This document shows positions 1-12,595 of a stretch of DNA of 18,639 nt, one piece after another. The stretch covers positions 1-18,639 of the forward strand of contig QCAD01000010.1 of NCBI GenBank assembly GCA_003282055.1. The letters run 5' to 3'. The stretch comes from Pelagibacteraceae bacterium AG-339-N18. Lineage in GTDB: Bacteria; Pseudomonadota; Alphaproteobacteria; Pelagibacterales; Pelagibacteraceae. Made by a program: the position numbers and the translations under genes. The notes beneath the pieces are model-generated. The model saw nothing but the letters and a program-made list of their open reading frames with translations, was not told the origin of the DNA and ran no database searches. Every line of letters begins with the position of its first letter. Within the stretch, counting starts at the first letter, position 1.

Positions 1-1
1 T

Positions 2-205
2 GCAAATTTTTATAAAAATTTAGGTTGTTGTTGGATTATGAGTCAAAAAGACTTTAATGTTGTTAATTTAGAAAAGTTTTTAGATCACGTAATTATGAAT
101 AAGTTTGAGTACAATTTAAAAAAAAATAATTTAGAAAAACATAATTTTCAAAACTCATGGAATGATATAAATAAAAAAATATTGGACACTGTTAATGAAA
201 ATTGA
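2..205 (+). CDS. murG: MurG C-terminal end (5'-truncated by window edge)
   Basis: The frame is open from the first bases and ends in TGA at 203-205, giving 67 residues. MurG is the membrane-associated glycosyltransferase that adds GlcNAc to lipid I to form lipid II. The fragment fits the C-terminal end of the GT28 domain: an N-x-Y-x-x-L-G stretch, then an acidic/hydrophobic segment and a helical tail with D-I-N-K-K-I-L. No catalytic motif is inside the window, so the call rests on this pattern and on position immediately before murC, the usual dcw-cluster order. The last 11 bases overlap the start of murC, which suggests translational coupling. The rest of the gene lies left of the window. 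Confidence 0.75.
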   Translation, partial: ANFYKNLGCCWIMSQKDFNVVNLEKFLDHVIMNKFEYNLKKNNLEKHNFQNSWNDINKKILDTVNEN

Positions 206-1589
206 ATTAGCTAAAAAAGAGACTATTCATTTTATAGGCATTGGTGGAATAGGCATGAGTGGTCTTGCACTGATTATGAAAGCGAAAGGTTTCCAAATTC
301 AGGGAAGTGATATTAATAAAAACAAAAATATCGAAAAATTAAAAAAAGAGAGTGTTAGAATTTTTATTGGTCAAAAAAAACGAAATATAAAAGATGTTAC
401 AATTGTAGTGACTTCCTCTGCAATTAAAAAAAATAATCCAGAATTACTTGAAGCTAAAAGAAAAAAATTACCAATAATTAAAAGAGGGAAGATGTTAGCA
501 AATCTTGTTTCTTTAATGAAAAATATTGTAGTGGTTGGCTCTCATGGTAAAACAACCACGACATCTCTGGTGAGTTCTATTTTTGAAAACACTAAGTTAG
601 ATCCTACGATAATAAATGGAGGTATAATAAATTCAATTAAGAGTACTGCAAAATTAGGTAAAAGTGAATGGTCTATATTAGAAGCAGATGAGTCAGATGG
701 AAGCTTTACTCACATTTCTCCTACATACTCAATTATTACAAATATAGATAGAGAACACATGGATTTTTATAAATCTATGAACGATTTAAAAAATCATTTT
801 TTACACTTTATAAAAAAAGTTCCATCATTTGGAAAATCTTTTATTTGTATTGATGATAAAGTAAACAATGAATTAATAAAAGATATCAAAAATAAAAATT
901 TCTATACTTATGGAATTAAATCTAACGCTAATTTTCTTGTTAAAAATATTATTCAAAACAAGCTCCTCTCTAAATTTGATTTATCTATAAGTTTACCAAA
1001 TAAAAAAAAAAGAATTATAAAAAACTTTCAGATTCCATTATTAGGCATTCATAATATAAGAAACTCTGCAGCTGCAATCGCAGTTGCTATTACAGTTGGT
1101 ATTCCAGTTTCTAATATTAAAAGAGGTTTGAAAAACTTTAAAGGTGTTCAGCGAAGATTTAATAAGATATTTACATTTAATGGAGTTGATTTCTATGATG
1201 ATTATGCTCATCATCCAACAGAGATCAAATCTGTTTTAGAGGGAGTAAAAAAAGTTTTTGATAAGTGTGAAAGAGTGTGTATTTTCCAACCTCATAGAAT
1301 ATCGAGATTAAAAGATTTAAGAAATGAATTTGCCCATTGTTTCAAAAATGCTGACATAGTTATTTTATGTCCTATTTATACAGCTGGAGAAAAAATTAAA
1401 CTTGGTTTTAATTATAATAATTTTGCAAAGGAAATAATAAAAAATTCAAAAGTAAGACTATTCATGATTAAAAATAACATTGAATTAGCTAAATTTCTAA
1501 AACAAAATATTTATGGAAATAAAATCGTTATAGGAATGGGCGCCGGTTCAATTACAAATTGGATGAAAAAATTACCTGAATTAATGTAA
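195..1589 (+). CDS. murC: UDP-N-acetylmuramate--L-alanine ligase MurC
   Basis: Cytoplasmic ATP-dependent ligase that adds L-Ala to UDP-MurNAc, the first amino-acid step of peptidoglycan precursor synthesis. The product is 464 residues, normal for MurC. Visible motifs: N-terminal Rossmann-like G-I-G-G-I-G-M-S (residues 15-22), Mur-ligase P-loop G-S-H-G-K-T-T (115-121), the MurC-type E-A-D-E-S-D-G (163-169), G-V-Q-R-R-F (317-322) and Y-A-H-H-P-T-E (337-343), covering the UDP-binding, central ATPase and C-terminal Rossmann domains in order. The ATG at 195 overlaps the murG end by 11 bases. The TAA stop shares one base with the ATG of murB (TAATG), so the two are probably translationally coupled within one operon. 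Confidence 0.96.
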   Translation: MKIELAKKETIHFIGIGGIGMSGLALIMKAKGFQIQGSDINKNKNIEKLKKESVRIFIGQKKRNIKDVTIVVTSSAIKKNNPELLEAKRKKLPIIKRGKMLANLVSLMKNIVVVGSHGKTTTTSLVSSIFENTKLDPTIINGGIINSIKSTAKLGKSEWSILEADESDGSFTHISPTYSIITNIDREHMDFYKSMNDLKNHFLHFIKKVPSFGKSFICIDDKVNNELIKDIKNKNFYTYGIKSNANFLVKNIIQNKLLSKFDLSISLPNKKKRIIKNFQIPLLGIHNIRNSAAAIAVAITVGIPVSNIKRGLKNFKGVQRRFNKIFTFNGVDFYDDYAHHPTEIKSVLEGVKKVFDKCERVCIFQPHRISRLKDLRNEFAHCFKNADIVILCPIYTAGEKIKLGFNYNNFAKEIIKNSKVRLFMIKNNIELAKFLKQNIYGNKIVIGMGAGSITNWMKKLPELM

Positions 1590-2497
1590 TGCTTATACAT
1601 CAACTCAAAAATTTACTAAAAGATTTTGATAAAAATATAATTTATGATCAAGACTTAAAGAAAAAAAATTGGTTTAATATTGGAGGAAAGTCTAAAGTTT
1701 TTTATAAAGCAGAAAATTTGAAGGATTTAGTAAAATTTCTCAAATTGCTAAATAATAGGGAAAAAATTTTTATTATAGGTGCAGGTTCTAACACTTTAAT
1801 TCCTGATAATATTTTTGATGGAGTAGTGATAAAGCTCAGTAAAAATTTTAATAGAATATCCTTATTAAGAGATGATGTAATTATTTCTGGTAGTGCTGTT
1901 TTAGATAAAAGTTTGTCTGATTTTGCATCTGAAAATCACTTGAGTGGGTTTGAATTTTTATCTTGTATACCAGGATCTATAGGTGGGGGTATTAAAATGA
2001 ATGCTGGATGTTTTGGGAAAGAATTTAGAGATATTCTTCTTTCAATTCAAGCCATAGACCAAAAAGGGAATTTAATTACAATTCCATCAAAAAAAATTAA
2101 TTTTGATTATAGAAGCAACGATTTATCTGAAGATTTAATTTTTTTAAGCGCCTCATTCAAAGGGGTGAAAAGTGATTTTAAAAAAGTAAACAGTGAAGTA
2201 AGAAAAATGAAATCTCTGAAGGAAAAAAATCAACCAATGAAAATTAAAACTGGCGGAAGCACTTTTAAAAACCCAATAAATCAAACAGATAAAAAAGTTT
2301 GGGAGTTGATAAGAGAATCAGTTCCTATGGACACTAAATTTGGTGATGCATATATTTCAGAAAAACATTCAAATTTTTTTGTAAATAAAGGTAATGCAAC
2401 ATTTAATGATATGAAAAAATTAATTGATTTTGTCTCGAAAAGGGTTTTGAAAAAAACTGGTATAAAATTAGATAAAGAAATTAAAATATTGGAATAA
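1589..2497 (+). CDS. murB: UDP-N-acetylenolpyruvoylglucosamine reductase MurB
   Basis: FAD- and NADPH-dependent cytoplasmic enzyme that reduces UDP-GlcNAc-enolpyruvate to UDP-MurNAc, the substrate of MurC encoded just upstream. The product is 302 residues, matching type II (short) MurB. Seen: FAD-binding G-A-G-S-N-T-L (64-70), I-P-G-S-I-G-G-G-I-K-M-N-A-G (127-140), Y-R-S-N (174-177), and the catalytic-serine segment T-G-G-S-T-F-K-N-P (221-229, S224 the presumed proton donor), followed by H-S-N-F-F-V-N (260-266). The start codon overlaps the murC stop by one base and the next gene begins one base after the stop, so it is in the middle of an operon. Confidence 0.96.
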   Translation: MLIHQLKNLLKDFDKNIIYDQDLKKKNWFNIGGKSKVFYKAENLKDLVKFLKLLNNREKIFIIGAGSNTLIPDNIFDGVVIKLSKNFNRISLLRDDVIISGSAVLDKSLSDFASENHLSGFEFLSCIPGSIGGGIKMNAGCFGKEFRDILLSIQAIDQKGNLITIPSKKINFDYRSNDLSEDLIFLSASFKGVKSDFKKVNSEVRKMKSLKEKNQPMKIKTGGSTFKNPINQTDKKVWELIRESVPMDTKFGDAYISEKHSNFFVNKGNATFNDMKKLIDFVSKRVLKKTGIKLDKEIKILE

Positions 2498-2498
2498 T

Positions 2499-3413
2499 TT
2501 GATAAAAAAAATTTTGATAATTTCAGGTGGTATTTCTAAAGAAAGAATTATCAGCTTAGAGACTGGGAAGCAGGTCGCTAAAGAATTAAAAAAAAATAAT
2601 TATATAGTCAAAACATGCGAACCCGATAAAGATTTGTTATCTGTAATAAGAAATTTCAAACCACATTGTATTTTTAATGCCTTACATGGGCAGTTTGGTG
2701 AAGATGGATATATACAAACAATCCTAGAGACAATAGGTATACCTTACACTCATTCAGGTGTGATAGCCTCTGCCAAGGCAATGGATAAAGAAATTTCTAA
2801 AAAAATATTTTTAAAAAATAAAATTTTGACACCTAAATATTTCATTTATTATTTTAATAAAACTAACAAAGAACTTATAAGTCTTGTAAAAAAAAAGTTA
2901 GACTTTCCAGTTGTAATTAAACCAATCAACGAGGGCTCTAGTGTAAATGTTCATATTTGCACCAAAAATAATTTATTAAAAAACTTAAAATTATTAAAAT
3001 ATTACAGAAAAATAATGATAGAACAATTTATCCCTGGAAGAGAAATTCAATCAGCTATTATTGGAAAAAAGAAACTTGGAGCAATCGAGCTTAAACCAAA
3101 GAGAAAATTTTATGATTATCAGGCAAAATATAATTCTAATGCCAAAACAGAGCATATCATTCCAGTGGACTTACCCAAAAAAAAATTCAAAGTTCTCATG
3201 AATACAAGTTTTAAAGCACATAATTTGATAGGGTGTAGAGGGGTCACAAGATCAGATTTTAAATATTTTAAAGGAAAATTTTATCTTTTAGAAATCAATA
3301 CGCAACCTGGTATGACAAAACTATCTTTAGTACCTGAGATATCAGCTTATGTTGGAATTAATTTCATGAATCTAATAAAGTTAATTTTAAAAGATGCATC
3401 TATTAATAAGTAA
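2499..3413 (+). CDS. ddl: D-alanine--D-alanine ligase (TTG start)
   Basis: ATP-grasp ligase joining two D-alanines for the peptidoglycan stem peptide. The product is 304 residues, the usual size of the short DdlB type. Motifs: S-G-G-I-S-K-E-R (9-16), H-G-Q-F-G-E-D-G (63-70), ATP-grasp K-P-I-N-E-G-S-S-V (141-149), E-Q-F-I-P-G-R-E in the mid-domain, and the metal/substrate segment E-I-N-T-Q-P-G-M-T (265-273). The start is a TTG one base after the murB stop. Only this codon gives the full N-terminal beta strand before S-G-G, and a GGAA lies just upstream. The 3' end overlaps ftsQ by 20 bases. It is likely co-transcribed with the mur genes. Confidence 0.95.
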   Translation: MIKKILIISGGISKERIISLETGKQVAKELKKNNYIVKTCEPDKDLLSVIRNFKPHCIFNALHGQFGEDGYIQTILETIGIPYTHSGVIASAKAMDKEISKKIFLKNKILTPKYFIYYFNKTNKELISLVKKKLDFPVVIKPINEGSSVNVHICTKNNLLKNLKLLKYYRKIMIEQFIPGREIQSAIIGKKKLGAIELKPKRKFYDYQAKYNSNAKTEHIIPVDLPKKKFKVLMNTSFKAHNLIGCRGVTRSDFKYFKGKFYLLEINTQPGMTKLSLVPEISAYVGINFMNLIKLILKDASINK

Positions 3414-4068
3414 AAAAATTATAATTTACTTATTATTGTTTTGTTTCCTAGTAACAATAAACAATGTTTCATTAATGAATATTAGTTTTCCAAAAATAAA
3501 TAATATAGAGATTACTGGTTTAAATATTAATGAGAGAAAAAAAATTGAAAGAATAATTTATGATGCTGATTATAAAAATATTTTTAACATAGATAAGCAA
3601 TATTTAAAAAAAAAAATTAATTCAATTAATATTATTGAGCAATTTGAAATATTCAAAAGTTATCCTTCAACCTTAAAACTATTTATAAAGGAAACAAAAA
3701 TACTTGCACAAACCAAAAGAAACGGTTACGATTATTTAATAGGTTCAAATGGAAAACTAATTCAAAACGATTATTCAGCTTCTGATCTACCATTTGTATT
3801 TGGAGATTTAGATCTTAATGAATTTTTAAATTTTAAAAGTGAAATTGATAAATCAAATTTTGAATTTAAAAACATAACAAAATTATATTACTTTAAATCA
3901 AAAAGGTGGGATATTGAAACTTCCAAAGGATATTTGATAAAGCTGTCAAAAGATAACGTTAAAAAAAATCTAAATTTGTTTGTCCGTCTATCTGATGAAA
4001 ATAAAATTAAGAATAAGTCAGAAATTGATTTTCGTCAAAAAAATCAAATAATATTATATGATAAGTAA
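3394..4068 (+). CDS. ftsQ: Cell division protein FtsQ (POTRA domain)
   Basis: Bitopic inner-membrane divisome protein linking early and late division proteins. The 224-residue product starts with a short basic cytoplasmic tail and one hydrophobic membrane segment (about residues 8-28). A POTRA-like region follows (about 33-105; I-x-x-I-E-I-T-G-L then Y-P-S-T-L-K-L-F-I-K-E), then the FtsQ beta domain with the typical late I-D-F-R-x-x-x-Q-I-I-L ending. It is shorter than many alphaproteobacterial FtsQ proteins, mainly through a small cytoplasmic tail. Its ATG lies 20 bases inside ddl, and its end overlaps the next gene by 11 bases. Position between ddl and ftsA is the classic dcw order and supports the call. 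Confidence 0.88.
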   Translation: MHLLISKKIIIYLLLFCFLVTINNVSLMNISFPKINNIEITGLNINERKKIERIIYDADYKNIFNIDKQYLKKKINSINIIEQFEIFKSYPSTLKLFIKETKILAQTKRNGYDYLIGSNGKLIQNDYSASDLPFVFGDLDLNEFLNFKSEIDKSNFEFKNITKLYYFKSKRWDIETSKGYLIKLSKDNVKKNLNLFVRLSDENKIKNKSEIDFRQKNQIILYDK

Positions 4069-4759
4069 TTTAGGATATAAAATATTTCTTTTTTTAAGTT
4101 TACATAAATTTATAATAGTAGTGCTCAATTCTAATGATGAATTTGTTTATAAAAAAGAAACTTTAACTAATAACAAAAGTAATCAATTCGACTTTAATTT
4201 CTTAGATAATTTTTTAGGTGAAAATATTTTTAAAATTGAAAAAAAACTTAATGAATTTGTTAAAAATATTTTTTTGATTATTGAACATCAAAATATCTTT
4301 CCAATTTATTTATCTGTTAAAAATAAATTTGGTAATATTGTTATAAATTCAAATTCTATAAATAAATTACTATCAGAGGCAAAAAATTGCTGCAAGATTA
4401 CATTAGAAAATTTAGATATTCTTCATATGAAGATTGATCGGTTTTATATTGATGGAACTTATTTTCAAACTTTACCAGAAAAAAAAAATTGTAAAAATCT
4501 CTCTATTGAAATTAGTTATATATGTTTACCTAAAAAGATTTCAAAAAATATCGAAGATGTTCTTGGCAAATATCAAATATCTTTAGATAGAATGTTGAGC
4601 TCTGATTATCTAGGTAGTTTTTTAGATAGTAAAAATGATAATCTGTTTACAACTGCACAAAAAATCTTAAATGGGTTTAATGAGAATGAGGTGCATATCA
4701 CTGATAAAAAACCTAAAAAATTAAGTTTTTTTGAGAAATTCTTTAATTTTTTTAATTAA
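4058..4759 (+). CDS. ftsA: Reduced FtsA-like division protein lacking the actin ATPase core
   Basis: The product is 233 residues, roughly half of a normal FtsA (about 400 or more), in the ftsA position directly after ftsQ (11-base overlap). Residues about 120-190, with R-F-Y-I-D-G-x-x-F-x-x-L-P and then L-S-I-E-I-S-Y-I-C-L-P and a N-I-E-D-V-L-G helix, resemble the FtsA subdomain 1C region that follows the ...Y-x-V-D-G segment. The last residues (222-233, L-S-F-F-E-K-F-F-N-F-F-N) look like the C-terminal amphipathic membrane-targeting helix of FtsA. I cannot find the phosphate-1 D-I-G-T-S/K motif, the phosphate-2 D-x-G-x-x-T motif or the adenosine motif, and domains 2A/2B appear to be missing. 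ATP binding is therefore unlikely. It may be a divergent SAR11-type FtsA remnant or simply an uncharacterised division-associated protein. The gene symbol is tentative. Confidence 0.55.
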   Translation: MISNLGYKIFLFLSLHKFIIVVLNSNDEFVYKKETLTNNKSNQFDFNFLDNFLGENIFKIEKKLNEFVKNIFLIIEHQNIFPIYLSVKNKFGNIVINSNSINKLLSEAKNCCKITLENLDILHMKIDRFYIDGTYFQTLPEKKNCKNLSIEISYICLPKKISKNIEDVLGKYQISLDRMLSSDYLGSFLDSKNDNLFTTAQKILNGFNENEVHITDKKPKKLSFFEKFFNFFN

Positions 4760-4822
4760 CTCGTATTTTCTCGTAATATTTCTTGTTTTTTGTTTAAAGT
4801 TTTGAGGGATTAAAAGTTCTAT

Positions 4823-5743
4823 GTGACTTTATTAAACCAAAAAACTATTAAAAAAGCTGTTACACTTTCTGGGGTAGGACTTCATAGTGGAAAACAGGTA
4901 AATATTTGTATTAAACCCTCTACACCTGATACAGGAATTGTCTTTAAAAGAATTGACTTAAAAGGTGACAATCTCATCTACCCAAATTTTTTAAATGTCA
5001 GTAATACTGCCTTGAACACAACCATAAGTAATATCTCAGGAGCTAAGGTCTCGACTATAGAGCATTTAATGGGGGCACTATTTGGAATTGGAATTGATAA
5101 TGTTTTAGTGGAGATTGATAATGAAGAAGTGCCAATTTTAGATGGTTCTTCAAAATTATTTATTGAAAAAATATTATCTTCAGGACTGGAGTCTTCTAAT
5201 AAACCAATTAAGATTATAAAGATAAATAAAATGATAGAATTTAGAAAAGGGGAAAAATTTATTTCGATCGAGCCTTCAAAACTAAGTTTGGATATTGATT
5301 TCCAACTAAAATATCAAAACCAAATTATTGGAGATCAAAGAAATAAAATCAATGTTTATGAAGACGATCTTTCAGAAATTTTTAATTCAAGAACTTTTTG
5401 TTTGTATGAAGATATTGAACTAATAAAAAAAAATGGATTAGCAAAAGGAGGAAGTTTAGATAATGCTGTTGTTGTTAAAGGTGAAGATGTTTTAAATCCA
5501 GAAGGCCTAAGAAATAATAAAGAATTTGTTAATCATAAAATACTTGATTGTATTGGTGATCTTTTTACAAGTGGATATAGAATGATTGCAAGTGTTAAAT
5601 GTTCACAAGGTGGCCATTACTTGACTAATAATTTATTAAAAAAAGTATTTAAAAATAAAGACAATTTTTCAATAATCGAAATTCAAGAGAGAACACTTCC
5701 CCATACATTAATAAATAGAAGTTTACTCAAATCTATAGCTTAA
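4823..5743 (+). CDS. lpxC: UDP-3-O-acyl-N-acetylglucosamine deacetylase LpxC
   Basis: Zinc-dependent cytoplasmic deacetylase, the committed step of lipid A synthesis. The product is 306 residues, normal for the family. Seen: N-terminal G-V-G-L-H-S-G-K (17-24), E80-H81 in S-T-I-E-H-L-M-G, L-D-G-S-S (106-110), the second zinc site H238-x3-D242 in N-H-K-I-L-D-C-I-G-D, and H265 in G-G-H-Y-L. H81, H238 and D242 correspond to the known metal ligands. The start is GTG at 4823; it overlaps an ATG whose next codon is TGA (ATGTGA), and GAGGGA sits a long 13 bases upstream. A 63-base gap separates it from the ftsA-like gene, where ftsZ is usually found in relatives. Confidence 0.96.
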   Translation: MTLLNQKTIKKAVTLSGVGLHSGKQVNICIKPSTPDTGIVFKRIDLKGDNLIYPNFLNVSNTALNTTISNISGAKVSTIEHLMGALFGIGIDNVLVEIDNEEVPILDGSSKLFIEKILSSGLESSNKPIKIIKINKMIEFRKGEKFISIEPSKLSLDIDFQLKYQNQIIGDQRNKINVYEDDLSEIFNSRTFCLYEDIELIKKNGLAKGGSLDNAVVVKGEDVLNPEGLRNNKEFVNHKILDCIGDLFTSGYRMIASVKCSQGGHYLTNNLLKKVFKNKDNFSIIEIQERTLPHTLINRSLLKSIA

Positions 5744-5792
5744 TTTAATATTCATCTTTATAAATATTTTTTAAGTATATATAATTGGAAAT

Positions 5793-10335
<4,543 letters not shown>

Positions 10336-10339
<4 letters not shown>

Positions 10340-11070
10340 TTAATTCTTTTTTGATACCTTATCCAACCTGGACTTCTTTTCTGATCATCATCTTGATCAA
10401 TATCTTGATTAAAATCAAATTCATCAAATGTGTCTGGATTTTCATCAGAAAAAGAATTTTTTTCTAAATTATCCTCTGGAAGCTCCTCGATAAATCTAGA
10501 TGCCATACTATCTATCCAGTCTCCCTGATAGAATCTATTCATTGAAAATGAGATTATTGCATTTTTTTTAGCTCTAGTTATTCCTACGTAGGCTAATCTT
10601 CTTTCTTCCTCTAGGCCATCATGTCCTTTTTCCTCTATTGATTTCTGATGTGGAAACAATCCCTCTTCCCAACCAGGTAAGAAAACAACATCAAATTCTA
10701 GACCTTTTGCACCATGCATAGTCATCATATTAATTTTTTCACCTTCCCAATCTTGATCGATTGATGTAGCTAAGGAAACATGATCTAAAAAACTTTCTAG
10801 ATTATCAAATTCTTTCATAGCACTTAATAATTCTTTAATGTTTTCTAAACGATTTTCGTTTTCAATATCTTTTTTATTTTTTAGCATTAAAGAATATCCG
10901 GACTCATCAAGAACAATTTGTAATAATTTTACATGATTTAATTTTTTTATTTTAAGATTATTTCTCCATTTAGAGATTAAATCTAAAAATAAATTTAAAC
11001 CAATCTTTGCTTTAGGTTTGATTAAATTTTCTCCAAGCATTCTCCTTGCTGAGTTTTCTAAACTTAGTTT
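10336..11070 (-). CDS. uvrD: UvrD/PcrA-type DNA helicase, 3' part (C-terminal third)
   Basis: This is the C-terminal part of a superfamily 1A 3'-5' helicase. It carries motif V (T-M-H-G-A-K-G-L-E-F-D, followed by F-L-P-G-W-E-E-G-L-F-P) and motif VI (E-E-E-R-R-L-A-Y-V-G-I-T-R-A-K), but no Walker A. Homologous frame begins at 11070. Upstream the frame reads a few non-homologous codons and meets a TAA, so there is no proper start; the ATG at 11040 is an internal methionine. It covers residues 435-678 of the reconstructed protein. Residues 435-455 are encoded again, base for base, at the far right end on the other strand, where the missing 5' part lies. The stop overlaps the pepP start (ATGA), so this piece sits in its natural downstream context. 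Confidence 0.9.
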
Positions 11071-11071
11071 A
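11006..11071. repeat. 66-bp perfect inverted repeat, left copy (within uvrD)
   Basis: These bases are the exact reverse complement of 18574-18639. Identity stops at 11072 (G here; the equivalent base at 18573 would demand T) and cannot be followed beyond 11006, because the right copy ends with the window. The repeat encodes uvrD residues 435-455 in both copies. To its left is the uvrD 3' part; to its right is unrelated non-coding sequence downstream of the SGNH-like gene. It is the left boundary of the inverted segment. Confidence 0.97.
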
Positions 11072-11138
11072 GCAAAAAAGATTAAATCTATGTATTTTTA
11101 ATCTAGTTTAAACTCTTTGTTGCAATCTTTTTTCGAAT

Positions 11139-12584
11139 TCATTTTTCGATTATTTGAACTATCTTTTTAGTTAATATCTCAACTGTTTCTTTATTATAAT
11201 GAGAATGCATTCTAAAATATAAAGTTGATAAGGGATCTTGTAAGTCTTTAAAGTGCAAATCCCACAAGTCAATTATATTAATGTTTAAGTTTTCTATTAT
11301 TTCCAAAATCTCATTTCTATAAAAATCATTTCTTTTTAAATGATTATTAAACGTACTAACATATCTTGTTGTTGCAGGTAAATAGACGAAGTAAAATTCA
11401 CCTCCAAAATCTTCTGTAATTTCTTTAGCTTCACTTATAACTTTTTTGAAATTACCTAAATTTTCTTCAGAATTATTTACTTTTAAATAATCTATTAAAT
11501 TACTAAATAACATGTCTCTGAGCTTAGATAATTTTATATAAGACAAGTAATTATTTTCTAGATCATTGTCATTTGAAAAAGCCTCATTTTCATTGGTCAA
11601 ATCTTTTTCTTTAACTTTTTGATTAACAAAAATTTTATAATTTTTCTCAACTAAATTTTGCTTAATCATCAAGTTTTGGGTAAAATCTCTCTTAAGATAT
11701 TGAGATAACATCCGAGACTTCATTTCTTCAACTAATTCAACTAAATCATTGTCTTCGCAGTAGATCCATATAACAAATTCAGGTTTTAATTTTTGAGCAT
11801 ATTCTTTAAGTGTGGCTAATTCTAATAAAGGTCCGTTGTTACCGATGCCCAAACTCAAAGTAGATTTATTTGTTATCTTTTTTAATTTCCCTGCCCAACT
11901 ATTTTCCCATTTTGTGCTTGTTGAATGTACGTTTGAGTCCCCAATAACTACAATTTTAACTTTATTATCCCATTCTTCATCTGGATTATAAAATCCATAT
12001 CTGTCAGACTTGTAAACAATATATTTACCTGACTCCGCACCTCCGACTGTTAAAGTTTTGGATAAACCCGAAAGAGGATAAAATCTTTTAGGTTCTTCAT
12101 TACTTTCTTTGGAAGAAAAATTTTTTATACCCTCAGACTGTATCATTCTAAAAGGCGTTATTAGAAGAGAAAGATCTGTACCCTTTTTTTTTTGGTCTTT
12201 TTGGAATTCTAATTTTGATCTTGTGTCTACATTTATATCGTATTTTTCAAGTATTACCTTTGCTCTATCTAATCTTCGTTTCTTGTTGATTTCTATATCG
12301 CTTAGACTTTTATTAAAAGTAAAAATTAGAATGCCTTCAATTACATATGCTAGAATTATAAATGAAGACAATGTAAGTAAAACGTTTTCTTTAACTGATT
12401 TTTTTAAAAATAATAAGATACAAAAAAATAAAATTCCTAACGATAAAATAATATAATAAATTAAATAATGACTTCTTCTTTTTGAATCAAATACTATTTC
12501 TGACTTATAATATGTGTAAATTAATAGTGTAATTGAAGCCAATAACAAAAAAGTAATTATAATATTAATTAAATTTTTTTTCAC
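11139..12584 (-). CDS. Membrane-anchored SGNH/GDSL-hydrolase-like protein
   Basis: I recognise the fold type but not a named gene. The 481-residue product has three hydrophobic segments at its N-terminus (about 5-26, 40-60 and 66-90), a charged linker rich in Lys/Glu (about 95-165), then a soluble SGNH-like domain. Block I is I-V-V-I-G-D-S-N (211-218; S217 the likely nucleophile), preceded by D-R-Y-G-F-Y-N-P-D as in membrane-linked SGNH proteins. G-I-G-N-N-G (246-251) may be the Gly/Asn blocks, and the late M-H-S-H-Y-N (459-464) would supply the catalytic His (H462). Such proteins often act on acylated envelope glycans, which is inference here. The start is GTG, 11 bases after the thyX stop, so it is probably co-transcribed with thyX. 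The inversion boundary is 67 bases past its stop. Confidence 0.6.
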   Translation of the reverse strand: MKKNLINIIITFLLLASITLLIYTYYKSEIVFDSKRRSHYLIYYIILSLGILFFCILLFLKKSVKENVLLTLSSFIILAYVIEGILIFTFNKSLSDIEINKKRRLDRAKVILEKYDINVDTRSKLEFQKDQKKKGTDLSLLITPFRMIQSEGIKNFSSKESNEEPKRFYPLSGLSKTLTVGGAESGKYIVYKSDRYGFYNPDEEWDNKVKIVVIGDSNVHSTSTKWENSWAGKLKKITNKSTLSLGIGNNGPLLELATLKEYAQKLKPEFVIWIYCEDNDLVELVEEMKSRMLSQYLKRDFTQNLMIKQNLVEKNYKIFVNQKVKEKDLTNENEAFSNDNDLENNYLSYIKLSKLRDMLFSNLIDYLKVNNSEENLGNFKKVISEAKEITEDFGGEFYFVYLPATTRYVSTFNNHLKRNDFYRNEILEIIENLNINIIDLWDLHFKDLQDPLSTLYFRMHSHYNKETVEILTKKIVQIIEK

Positions 12585-12595
12585 CTTATATGATG

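Noticed and set aside
4760..4780. Direct repeat CTCGTA upstream of lpxC
   Set aside because: Only two short copies in a low-complexity stretch; chance is sufficient.
11079..11104. Hairpin as terminator for the SGNH-like gene
   Set aside because: The 8-bp A/T stem with a 10-base loop is too weak and lacks a following T run in the gene's direction.
12109..12456. Open frame on the + strand inside the SGNH-like gene
   Set aside because: It is a low-complexity shadow of a gene with clear domain motifs on the other strand and has no recognisable start signal.
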